Origin: Cinclus cinclus | Taxonomy: Eukaryota > Chordata > Aves > Passeriformes > Cinclidae | NCBI RefSeq assembly: GCF_963662255.1 | Contig: NC_085056.1 | Location: 10,566,123 to 10,630,122 of the forward strand | DNA length: 64,000 nucleotides | Direction: 5' to 3' | Notes under the pieces: generated by a model | What the model saw: only the letters and a program-made list of their open reading frames with translations | Database searches by the model: none | What the model was told of the DNA's origin: nothing | In this document: piece by piece, positions 12,207-24,060 of the stretch | How the letters are laid out: each line of letters starts with the position of its first letter | How positions within the stretch are numbered: position 1 is the first letter of the stretch | Made by a program: the position numbers and the translations under genes

Positions 12207-15200
12207 CAGGATGACTCACAGCTTCCCGAGACATCTAACCTCAAAGAAGCTGGGCAGACCCAGTAATCCTCTCTCCACATTTTATATTTCCCTGGAGTTA
12301 CTGTGCCATGCTGCTTCACACAAAACCCTGATGAAAAACACTAAGTGCTCAACGAACTAGTGAGCAGCCAGACTGTGGTCCTGTGCACAGCTGAACCCCC
12401 TGGATAGAGCCCTGATGAGCTGTGCCATGAAGGATTGCAGGACTGAAGCCTCTGATTGTACTTAAATTACCATGAGCTATCTTAGTTGTGTCGGCACCTA
12501 AAGAGCCATCACTTCCCTGCAGAATCTGCTCTCTACATGTCCAGAGCCAAAACTGAACTTGGCAGAAGAGAAGCTGGGGCAGGGGCTGTAGGTGGCACTC
12601 TTCCTGCCCTATGTTTGCCAGCTGTCCTGCAGCTTTCCTGTCCTCCCTTTCCTGTCCCTCATCACCAAACCGTGGTGCCCAAACCCCCACACCTCCAAAC
12701 ACACCTCATTAACCATGCAGCACTAAGCACTCCCCAAAAATTCCTCACCCACAGTACACAGCTGACCTTCAGAAGAACAAGACAGCAGAGGTCTCCATCA
12801 AATTCCTTCTCAAACTTCTTTGCTGTTGCACCCATACAGAGTGTGACAACTCCTGGCTAGCTCAGGTTGCTAAAGCCTCTGCTTGTTGCTCTGAGCCTCA
12901 GTGTTGTTTGTGTATTTCTGTTTTCCTGGCTCGTGGGACTGACCTGCCCTTCATGTGTACAGTGCCAAGCACAATGATGTTCTTGAGCCCAGAGAAGTAT
13001 TTGAGGCTGTAACTACAGCTCCTCAACACCAGAATGCTGTAAATAAGCCATGATGAGTTGTCTCTACCTCTCTTGCCAAAGAACCACTAAATGTCATTAT
13101 TTTAAGAGAAGGAAGTGATCTTCATTTGAGCACATTATTGTCTTACTTATGAGCATCCAAATTTGATATATTTCTCAAAGAAGCTTGACAGTGGATTCCC
13201 CCACAAATGTGAATGGGCACACAGTTCTGACTTCATGTAGTCATCCTTTTTTTGCTGGCAATGGATGGTTTTAAACACTGTCAGCACAGGCAGCAGTAGC
13301 TCCTGTGTACTGCAAGAGGAATTATGTGTTCCACTGACTGTCCTTAGCAAGTGGGTCTCTAACTTCTTACTCCAATGGGAATCTGCAGCACAAGACCTGC
13401 CTTTTTATCACTTCTCAGCTAGCAGGACTATTACCCCAAGGTTCTGAAGGTTCTGGTAGCAGTAACCTGTGCATTCCTACAGCTTTTCTCTGCAGCCCTG
13501 GCCCTCCAAGGCTGACAGGGAAGCTGGGGGCTGGCTGGACAGGGGAGAGTTAAATGAGTTCCAGGACATCTCATCTGAATGTACCAAGGCTGCTGCTTGT
13601 ATTTCAGTGGGCTTGTATGCCCACTTTTTATCTGTTTCTCCAGGAGGATGAACAACACAACTCTAATAATGCCTATAACTAATAAGAGGTACTGAATCTT
13701 CCCTAAATATCTCTCCTCACTTTTATTCAAAGACTATCATGACTACACCACCACCACTAATACAGCCCCTTATGACCACTAATGGATTAATGTTCACTGC
13801 ACTGTTGTAGAGACAGAAGACAAAAGCACAGAGATAAAGCAAATCACTATTTAGTTCAGAGACACAGTAAAAAGGAAAAAAAAAAAAAACAAACACCCCA
13901 GAATTTCCAGTTCCTTGATGTTCATATGTCTACATTGCAGCTCGGGCATTTTGCTATGACTTCTGGTTTAAATTTCTTCATAGATTTTTAATGTACCAGA
14001 ACTGAAACTTCTCGGTATTATAAGAAAAAAAAAATTTCAATTGCACAGAATGCTAAACTTCCACAGGAAATCATAACACAATCCAATAGAAACTGGTTTA
14101 GTCAGCATTTTTCATATGACAATTCTGGCAATAGAGCTACCAAAGCAAAATATGATTTTGCAAAAGACTTCATTGTAGGAAATAATGACCTATTCAGTAA
14201 AACCAACTTTACAATAAGTCTATTTATAGGCAAGAAATAATTTGTTATTTTACTGGAGTAAAGATACTAAATAACTTGTGAGATTAGGGTCAGATAGGAG
14301 CCCAGGGCACGGTCATTGAACCCACACTAAACCCCCAGCCCTCCTGAGGTGTGAGCTTTTTTTCTGTGGGTGTTTTCAGTTCTGAACAGGAAAAGGAGGC
14401 TGGATTTTCAGAACAACATTTTGTTTGCTAAATGGTCTAAACTGATTGGCATATATATGCACACTTGAATACTAATGAGAAATATGTCCAGACATGGATA
14501 CTTTTGGGGACACAACTAAGTTAATGCTACTCATCGACGTTTTTTTGTACCCAATCAAGCATATGAAAAAAAAGACATTTATTTATCTTAAAGCTATTGA
14601 AGCCCCCCCCACCTCTCCATTAGATCTGCTCTAGATTTCCCATTCCTTCACTTTTCTGTTTCAGCTATCCTACACAGATGCTTCATTCTTTAATGGGAAA
14701 GGCAGAAAATTAAAATCAATAACTTCATTATGTTTACAGTGTTTGTTTTTTTAAAAAAAACCCTGAGTTTTCCCAGTCTTAATTTTTTTACTATAACTTA
14801 AAAACCACTGCTTCTTTTTACTGAAATATTCCATCCTTATTCCTTTCATGCAAAAGGTTAGGAATATCAGTGCATATCTTAATTTTTTTATAATGCATAT
14901 TCTGAAAGGACTAAAGTATAAATCTGCTTTCACAAAATATCCAACAGAAAATAGTATAAACAAACATTTTTATAGCATCTTCTCCTGTATTGCAAAAATA
15001 ATTTTTATTTTAAAATTGAACAATTACCATTGATCTTTTAAATTCATATTCTTTATCTGACAACAAAAATTCTTCCTGCACAGTTCTTTTTGGTTTTTGC
15101 ATATACAAAAAATAAATAATTGACATTTTGTACTATGTGAACTTCATGTATTATTAATTTGATGGAAATGAACACATGATGGAGCACCTTCTTTATCTTT

Positions 15201-18200
15201 GCGATTGTATTCACAGATATGTCAGTAACACTGATATTGAATTGTATGATGTGTCCTAGGGACTGTAACATTTCAACAAAATATCTCCAGAAATATATGT
15301 GCACCCACAATGTCATTTAACAAACTCACCTTTCATTAAAGTCATCTCCAGTAAATGTGAGCTTGAATTTGCAAGGCAAATCTAAAAAGCTATGAAAGGA
15401 AAGCTGAAGATAAAAATTTATTAATATAGAAATAGAGTCATAGATATTATTTCTCCTGTAATTCTAATGAGACAATAAAAATCCAGAGATCCAGCCTTGA
15501 CAGTAACACAGAACTTTCTTCTCAGGAATATTTGGGTTCTTCATTAAATTAAATTATATAGCATGTGCTATTTCCATCTCATCTAAAATCCTGGCATCTT
15601 CTGACAATGTATTCTCCCAGTGATATGCACACTTGTAATCACTCATTTACATTAATGGGATTATGGGTGTTTTGTATCTAGGAGAGAATACAATTTTAAT
15701 TTTTTTTCTAAGAGTGATTGCTTACGATGCACTTGGCAACTGAGATGTATTATGGGTTTTCCCTAAATAGGAATTAAGTCTCTACTGTACAACATGTCAT
15801 ACTTGCCTGAAAGCAAAAATGCTGCCTACTAAGCAATAGACACCCTAATTAAAGTTGCCCAGCATAATATCAGCCCATTAGTTTAAACTAAAGAGAATAA
15901 TGGAGCTGGTATTAGGATACCACAAAACATAACCTAGGGTCAAACAAAGATTACTTTGCTTTGGGTATTTTTTTTAAATGTATACATTTCCAATGAATTT
16001 TCAGATGCTTTCCAAAGCCAAATATAGATAATAAAATGCTTGTCAGCTTTTAAGGCTCTGCCAAAACAAAAATGATACAAAACAGCAATAAACTAATTTT
16101 CAATCAGATGCTTTCACAGGAACATTTTGCAATAATGAGATATAATAAATATTCATCAAGACATAGTCTATAAAGGCACATAGGAGCATGTTTTATGACT
16201 GTGTGTAACATATTATGCTGGACAGTTACAGCTGATTGCGGAATGGTAGCAGACTTATAAAGCTTTCCAGAATATTTACAGTCTCTTTATCCATTATACA
16301 TAGTCTAGAAAATCTGAATGCTTGTAAATGGTGGGGAAAGGAGGGAGTAAATATTGTGCATTTTCAGCCCAGTCCTTTTCACAAGGCATCCTTTAAGGAG
16401 GATAGGAAAAGGTCCAGAAAATAAGCGACCCTGGAATTCCCATTTACAAACTTTGTTTCATTTGTAATTACATCTTTAATGGTGCAATTTCAGACATTTC
16501 CAGGTTAACTGTTTCAGATTTAAAATACCTTACAAACAGAAAAATACTGTATTAGGTAATACAGCTGAACAATAATAATGCAGTAATACTGGTGAATTAT
16601 CACCTGCTAAAATGAATATTTTTTGGGTTTGGGGGTTTTTCAATATGACTTTGACTCAGTTAACAAAATAAACTAGTAAATTATCCAGGTTCATTTAAAA
16701 CCCTTTAAGAAACAGCCATGTGTTTCAAAATACAGGAAAATCTTCCCAGAAGAGCTGATAAAGGAAGCAGCTGACATGACACTATAAGCAGCCCTTAAAT
16801 TGTTTCTGCTGCACGTCTATCATGCATCCTATCATATCCTTTGAGATATTTATCACTGGACTCAGGAAAATAAGCATTAGGTGGAGTCACAGACACTCCT
16901 CAAATTAAGACAAAGAGCCAAATCCTGCCCACACAGACCACAGCCCATCCCGAAGCCCGGGTTTTTCAACACACACCTCCCTGAGGTTATTCCCAGCAAT
17001 GTTTTCATGGGTTCCACAAACTTAAAACAAAAGTTTCAGCCCTTCCTTTGCTCTGCATCCTTGACCAGGAGGACGGGCATTATGTCCCACGTAGTAAAAC
17101 CAGGAGTGTGCAAGGTTTTCTACAGCCTCAGTCTTCTCTCTCTTTCCTCTACAGCCCACAAGGGCTATGGAGAATATCCCTTCAGATGGGCTCTATCATA
17201 GAGGGGTGGAGGAAGGAAAAGATGATTTAGGGAGCCAGGCTCCCCTGTGCCTGCTCCAAGATCAACGTAGAGCTGCCAGCTCATGGCACAGTCCAGCCCT
17301 TGATCCATTCCCCTCACTCCTGTAAACAATCTGAACACTTTGTTTTGTAATTTAGATTAGATTACAAGAATTTATTAGGATAGTTTATAATGTGCCAAGG
17401 ATTCCATCTCAGGCACACCAAATTATTTCATATGTATATGAACGTTTAGCTGGTCTCTAAGCAATCATCAGAAATACTTCTACATCCAGCACTTTTCCTG
17501 GCTTTTATTTTCTCATCATTTAGAGAGTGTGATTTGGTCTGTCCACACTATAGGCTCACGGTCCAGATTCATTCTGAATTTCTTAAACGAGATGCACTCC
17601 CAATGACCAAATGTAAAGGGATCACATCAGTAAGGACATATTCAGAACCTGACTGCCTGCATCTGGAAAGCAGAGCTCTGACACCATGCTGGCTTTGAAA
17701 GAGCACCTGGAATTTCGACACGGCACATCTGCCTATTAGCCAGTTATCTGCAAGTACGTGATAGTTACAGAATTGTCACTTGTAGGTTGTTTGGCTAGAA
17801 AGCAACAATAGCTGCAAGAAACATCTGAAATCTTTTGCCCAAGTGCCAGCTTTAGTGCAGGTCTGAGCTGTTCTCATTAAAAGTCAGCAGAGAGGATCCT
17901 ACTGCTTTCAATGCTACAAGCTCAAATCCTGCAAGCATCATTGTGCACCTGAAAGTAGGTCTGTGTAAGAACAATTACATAGCACTGATCCCAGATACTT
18001 GAGCTCTCTTCAGCAGTGCAAGACTCCTGTTATCACATTTGGCACTGGCACTCAAAATAAGGCTTTCACAGGTTTAAAATGGAGATGACAGAATATCTTG
18101 TAATGGGACCCTTTGGGTGAATGAATTCCTTTGCTCCTTGAGCAGTGTGATTAGATGGGCCTGACTGCAAAGCACAAAAGAATGACCTATCTGTACCACA

Positions 18201-19019
18201 GGTGGGAACAGGTTTTTGGAAAAGATGGTTTAGACCTCTTAATGTGGATTATTATCCTCCTAATCTTGCACAATTCCATAACAAAGCTGAGCAGGAGCTG
18301 CTAAAATAACTACACATCAGGCAACAGCTTTAACACTCCAGGTTTCCTCTAAGGAGAAATTGGAAAACTCCCAAAGGTGGCAAGTATGAAGAGAAGTTTC
18401 CTGGCCCTATCTTTGCTATCACTTCTACCCAGGACTCTTCCACTAGTCCTGCAGGGTTCCAAGTGCTGACTGTATCTGAGGCTCTGGGGAGCATCCATGG
18501 GAGCAGCTGTACCATGACCAAGGTGACACTGGCACATCTGAGCCTCAGCCTCAGTCCCACGGGCTCTCAGCAGGCTGGGGGCTTTAGCTGGGCCAGACCC
18601 ATAGTTGGGTTTGATCAGCTCTATATTTTATCAAGGCAGCCTTGGGCCACAGTCCAGTAATTGCTAGGGTTTTCCAAATGCCAGGTTGAAAACAAACTCC
18701 CATCAAAACTGAGTGGCTCTGTCAGGTTCAAAAGGTGAAATAAATGAATCTTTACACATTATAAGAACAAAATCAACATTCTTCTGTGGCATAAAGTGCC
18801 TGAAAAACTAGCAAGTAAAAGCAGGTGTGATGTGCTCCCTGTCAGCTAACGACACTGATAAGCTTGCCATGCCTGGTTCTGCTTCATTTCAAACAGACTG
18901 CTGAAAAAAAGAGGGAAAAGCCAGAGCAGAAATAATTGCTGGAGCTTCGAGTTAGCTGAGAGAGCCTGCAGGCTAAGATCAACGCGACTGATTTCATCCT
19001 CTTCCTTTTATTTCTATAA
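12207..19019. other. Non-coding stretch, no gene supported
   Basis: A GC-richer block at about 12,380-12,860 carries opposing open frames (117 and 124 codons) with proline- and histidine-rich, low-information translations. I judge these to be non-coding. From about 13,740 to 16,700 the DNA is very AT-rich with many homopolymer runs, such as A14 near 13,878-13,891 and C8 near 14,604. No splice-site-bounded frame, RNA gene or transposon end was recognised. Confidence 0.55.
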
Positions 19020-19160
19020 CCTTAAACGTTCTGCTATTATAAAAGTCATCATGTCAGCTTTCCCCCAAGCCTTAGCAGCGGCCTATTTTAAAATTGTATC
19101 AATTGGTAAAGCTCCTGGCTGGAGTATTTTCATCTTGATTTATGGTTTTTGAGCTTTAAA
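19020..19160. promoter_or_regulatory. Candidate conserved non-coding element
   Basis: The segment has a mixed, high-complexity texture without homopolymers. It contains words such as 'cttagcagcggcctatttta' and 'aattggtaaagctcctgg', as well as isolated CpGs at unusual positions. This resembles deeply conserved developmental enhancers in gene deserts, unlike the slippage-rich DNA on either side. This is a judgement from texture only. No alignment was possible and no factor is named with confidence. Confidence 0.2.
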
Positions 19161-22100
19161 GATGAAGAAAACTCCACTGACCTGATCTGAGCATGCATGT
19201 GCATTGTCCCACACATATGTTTATAATCAGACCCTACAGAAACAACGCATATTAGGGAATATTTAAAATTCAAGCAGAAGGAACAAACTACAAGTGAACA
19301 CTCTATATCCTGCATTTGTCTCCAAGAGGAAAAAAAAACCACCTATTTTGATGCTAAATGTTTTCTTTCTCTGCTTAATATCAGGGATTTAGCACTTCCT
19401 GAGGCCATTGATAAAGTAATGGTCTTAGAATTAAGAAACTCATAAATCAGTGTAACAAATGTGGACATATAATACTGTGGCCTTGTTCTTGCTTCTAGAT
19501 CAATGTAACTGATAAAAAGAACTCCAGGCTGGTGAGGAAGGGGGCAAAGGGACTTCTGCCTTTTTTTTTTTTTTTAAGCAGGGACTGATCAAAAGCAACC
19601 TCACAACTTAGACTATTCCAGCAAAGCAGCAGCCATCCAGCACTAACGCATATTGCTTCCTTTTAAACACTTGCAGCATGGACCCCAGAGAATGCATTAT
19701 TAAAATGTTCAAGAGGATCATATTAGGGCTTCAGAATAAATACTAACTTCCCACAATAATCTTCACACATTCGTCCATAGGGAACGACGGAATAATGACC
19801 CTTTGAATTCGTAATACAAAGGAGAGGCTTTTCTTCTCCCCCTCTCCTTGCCAGCAGTGTGGTGGCATTGCACACTAAAGAGCCTGCCACTGGAGGAGAG
19901 GTTAACCCGGGAGAGGAGGCACTTAGAGAAAGGAACTTCACAGAAAAAAAATGGTGGCTAAAGCAGGCAGATAGAGGTAAGGTTTCCTCACTGAATGAGG
20001 AAATACACATTGCAAATAAAACACACTCCTAGTGCTGTGGGGCTCTGGAGGAAGGCTGAGCAGTGGGATGCTCAGGAATTACCTGTCATGCTGCTCACAT
20101 CAGCCCATACATACCCATCACATGTGGAAAACACAAAAAGGTTTGAGCATAAGAAGTACTTCTGAAGTCCTCTACCCAGATGATTTGAATTCCTGGTACC
20201 CAAATAATACCTTAAATAATCCCAGATAAATTAACTATCAAAAGCACTATTTCTTATAATGTGGGTAGAACAGAAGCTCAATCCAAATCTGAGAAAATCC
20301 TCTTGGGACTAAGTTTGATGATCCCTTAAAAATGATCTATACCTACTCTTCAGACAGGTAGTAGGTCAGGAAATGCTGTTTTTCTTTCAAGTCAAGCTGG
20401 TCACTGTTTCTGAAACAATTCTTTTTCCCCTGTCTTTTTTCTCCTGTTTTGAGAAATGGCTCGACAGAGCTCACCTTACCCAGGGAGATGCTTGATAGAT
20501 TGCACATGAAAAAATCTGATCTATCCCTTTTCCCAGGACAGAATTGTTCCCCACAATATACTTCGTATCCATTATCAAAGGAATTAAAACATGCAAATAG
20601 GAGAGAGGTCTGCTAAGTTATCCTGTTGCTTTGAAAGGACCTAAAGGCACAATTTACGGCAAGTGGGAGTCTTTTTAAAAACAGCAACTGTTTTACCTGA
20701 GCGGGGGGAAAGAGGCTGTGCATGCAGCCAAAGCCATAAATGCTAGCCTTGGTCTGAAAAAAGGTAATTGTGCTGCAAATGCTGACAGGTCTGACAGAAA
20801 GTGTCTTCATTGAGAAATTGCATTTTGAAGATCTTTGCGTTCCTTCAGAAATAAATGGACTAAAGCAACAGGGCTGGCTCTGACAGGAAGTGGGGATTCA
20901 GGACTTCAAATACAAACATTATGAAAAACAAGCAACATCTGCAAACAGTAAGTACTTATTTATATTTTATGGAGTGTGTGCTTGGGATTTTGACAGGTTT
21001 TTAAACAGAGCCTATATTAGACCCATACAAAGGCGAGAATGTCCCTTTTTAAAAATACATTATGCTGCTGAATAGCAGTCTAAATCTGCAGTCCAAGCCT
21101 CAGGTGAGCTCTGACCCCTCCTAACCTGGTCTAACAAAACACACATGTGGTGTTTGCAATAGAACAGTTTACTGCTACTTTCTCAAGGTCAGGACAAGAC
21201 AGACACTTGAGGGTTAGTATTCAGCAAGCTTTTCCCTCAGCTGCCAGAGTGGCTTTGAACTTCTCCCTTTTGAACAAATAGGAAGTGAAACTGTGAGGAA
21301 ACAAGTGCTTGGAATCAGAGAGGCACACATACCAAAAGGAGAAGGGAACCTCCCCAAAAACTATACAGATCCTTTTCAAGCAAACAAACAAACAAAAAAA
21401 TCTGAACCAAAAAACAAACCCAGCCTGACATCCAATTTAAGGGCTTAAAATTATTCTGTGTGTAGTTTTGAAATTTTAAGGCACACTCTTTTTCAGATGC
21501 TACCCCCGATTTTTTCATATAACAAATAATAACCAGTTGGCAGGTATGGTGCACTGTGCACTATAAAATATTTAGTAAGGCAATAACGACTCCCTGGGCA
21601 GCATAAGAAAACCACCATTATATTCAAAGAGAAAGCCATGAACAAACAGAGGGAGAAAGAAATACAAAGAAAGATAAAGGAAGGCCTTTCATCAGGTCTT
21701 CCTGTCCAATAACACACTCAGGCTTGATCCATATGTTTTGAGAAAAATCAAAGTGTCACGACTACCAAAAATGTCAATAGCTCCAGTAAGGAATATTGTC
21801 TAACATTTTCTATTACACCGTTGAAGAATTTGCCTCCCAGCGCAATTTGGAAGAAAAGTCTTTTATTTCTAAAACACTAAAAAAAATGAACAAGGCACGC
21901 TTCTGTGCAATGTGTAATACAATAATGCTGTGGGCTTCCAAACTATCCTGGAAACTGATACTTTGATGAAAGTGAGTCCTTCTCCACACCTCTCATATTT
22001 TCTGTCCTCTGCACATAGACAGGGCTGCGAGGCACATCCTGGTCAGTGGGATCTAATAGCGCAATGCATCGTTCACTGGGAAACTGGAGAAGGCAAACTT

Positions 22101-22569
22101 TCATCAGCCTTCATATTTTTATAATCCTGCGTAATGACCCACAGGATTGGCTAACCCCCCAAAATGGAGGGGGTTGGGGGCTGTCCAGGAAGGGAGCATT
22201 AACTGCACTTTGCTCCAAGCTGTGCCTCTGTGTGCTGTTTGCATCCCCGTGCATAGCTCGCCTTTAAGGACATCCCATTTCTCCCTGTCATCTGTAAACA
22301 AACAATTTTATTGCTGTCTTGGCAAAATGTAAACAAAACTTAGCACCTTGCCCTGGGGAGAGCTGCAGCTAACATATGGTTTGTCTGTACCTCGGTGCAC
22401 AATTTCTTTCGTATTTGTCTTTTCCAGTACCCTTCAAGTTCCAGAGGGGAAAAAAAAACATCAGTGCTGCTGCATCTTTATCCTGTGGAATCTAAGCTAG
22501 AATTGAGCGTGTTGTAGGCAATCACTATTACTGTGAAAATTAGCCTTTATGACTGAGCCACTGTTTGCT
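19161..22569. other. Non-coding stretch, no gene supported
   Basis: Short open frames on both strands have no coding character. There is a T15 run at about 19,561-19,575 and a (CAAA)n-like run at about 21,380-21,400. The segment around 22,270-22,390 (two 'tgtaaacaaa' words, which match the forkhead-type TGTAAACA core) could be regulatory, but nothing proves it. No recognisable transposon is present. Confidence 0.5.
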
Positions 22570-23124
22570 CACGGGGGGGGAACCCAACAAACCTGGCGTG
22601 AGCACAGCGCAGCTACCAAACCATTGCTGTGAGTACACTGCAACTTCGCTTGTGTCCTGGGGCTCTCTTCCAGAGGGTTTAGCCTCACCTCAGGGAAAAG
22701 CGGCACCAGAGTCAGAGAACTACTCGGCACTGTGAAGGACTTAGAATTAACCACCTGGGATTTTACCCTGGAGCCTGTAGCCACCCCTTCGGACTGCAAG
22801 CAAGCAGTGGCAGAGGTGCTGCTGTGCCACTGGGAGGCTCAGCAGGGCTCCTGGTGCTTGGCACACCCAGAGCAGCAGGCACAGCAGGTCTCTGCTCCTG
22901 CCCATCCACTGTCCAAGCCCTGGCAGGTCCAGCAGACAACCGGGGATGGAATGCTTGCCCTGCAAGGGCTGCCTTGGGGAGCTGCACTCACCTGGCCTGG
23001 GGAAGAGAAGACCTTGGGGGTCCAAACAGCAGTGCCAGAACCTAAGAATGGGTTAGCAAGGATTTGGAGCCAGGGCCAGGCCATAGTGGCACATGATGGG
23101 AAAAGGAGGCACTGTGGGCAAGAG
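22570..23124. other. GC-rich, stop-poor block upstream of a CR1 relic
   Basis: Open frames of 73 to 143 codons occur here in at least five of six frames. This is the signature of a local scarcity of stop codons and not of one real gene. The longest frames (22,732-23,133 plus and 22,839-23,270 minus) run into the neighbouring CR1 relic, which also argues against coding function. I looked for CR1 reverse transcriptase motifs and did not recognise any. Confidence 0.5.
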
Positions 23125-23332
23125 GTGACATAAGAAATGAGGTTCCTCATAGAAATGAGGAGAAACAAGCAAGAGCACAGGTCGCCCAGGGAGGTTATAC
23201 AATCTCCAACCTTAAAGGTTTTTGAGACCTGACAAGAAAAAGCCCTGAATAACCACTTCAAAGCCCACAACAGACTGCTTTCAACAGGAGGTTGGACAAG
23301 AAACCTCCCGAGACCCTTTCCTACCCAAATTA
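23125..23332 (+). mobile_element. CR1-type LINE, 5'-truncated 3' fragment
   Basis: The segment follows the CR1 3' region in order: 'caggtcgcccagggaggtt', then 'aatctccaaccttaaagg', 'gacctgacaagaaaaagccc', and near the end 'ggttggacaagaaacctccc' and 'gaccctttcctaccc'. In the family this is the untranslated end downstream of the reverse-transcriptase frame. The copy is diverged, lacks any open reading frame, and is a dead relic. Its orientation is plus, judged from the direction of the ggttggac..ttcc..acc tail. Confidence 0.8.
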
Positions 23333-23579
23333 CAAACCCCTCGTGAGTTACTCACAGGAAACCCTTTTACTTCAGTGAGACAGATTTTTGGAATAATATT
23401 AATGCTAAAGCATTTCAGGATCTGGCCTTTGGCATACTATTTGTCATTAAACTTCCATACTCACTTAACATATTCCAGTACAGTATTTGCCCACTCTTAC
23501 ATGAACACACCTACTTATATCCAAAAGTAGGTGGAATTTCCTTTCAGAAAATCCAGCAAGGCTGCCCTGTCACTATTTG

Positions 23580-24060
23580 GTTTTATCGTACAGTGCAAAG
23601 TTGTTTGTTTTTTACCTGTATATTATTAAAAGGGAGAGCCAACAGAGCAATGGACGTTTGTAGTCAATAAATTGAGAATAGATATCACAGTAATTAAAAG
23701 ATATTCAAAAGTGAAAACAAATCATGCAGAAGAAATGTCATAGAATTTATTTTGTAGAGAATAAAGAGAAAATAACTATTAATGAGTTATATGCAATGAA
23801 CTAGTTATTAAATTAATGCGACTCCATATTTGCAAATTATCTGCAAATAGAGCGAGAGCTCGTGTATCTATTTGCTGTTTAGAATTACTCAGCAAATGGA
23901 TCATGTCAGCAAACTGCTGCCAGGGTTTTGCTGTCAGGTTTCTTACCACAACTATTACTTTGAATATATGTCCTTTGGGCAATCAACTGCCTGTGCTCAG
24001 CACTTCCTCACCTGAGTCAGGCAGCATTTTCCCTCTCCCCCCTGCTGTATGGGGTTAGCA
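23580..24060. promoter_or_regulatory. Candidate conserved non-coding element with POU-octamer-like palindrome
   Basis: The palindrome ATTTGCAAAT at 23,828-23,837 resembles POU-domain octamer sites and is followed at once by a second 'ctgcaaat'. A CpG-containing word 'agcgagagctcg' follows at about 23,851. The minus strand is open across 23,779-23,982, but its translation is unrecognised and lacks splice signals. The high-complexity texture suggests an enhancer. No experimental or comparative evidence is visible in the sequence itself. Confidence 0.25.

Noticed and set aside
12016..12234. Minus-strand frame with a 31-residue repeat
   Set aside because: The repeat is just the 93-bp DNA duplication, which keeps the frame because 93 is divisible by three. 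There is no other coding evidence.
22732..23270. Frames of 133 codons (plus) and 143 codons (minus)
   Set aside because: Five frames are open in the same GC-rich block and both run into a CR1 relic. No domain was recognised.
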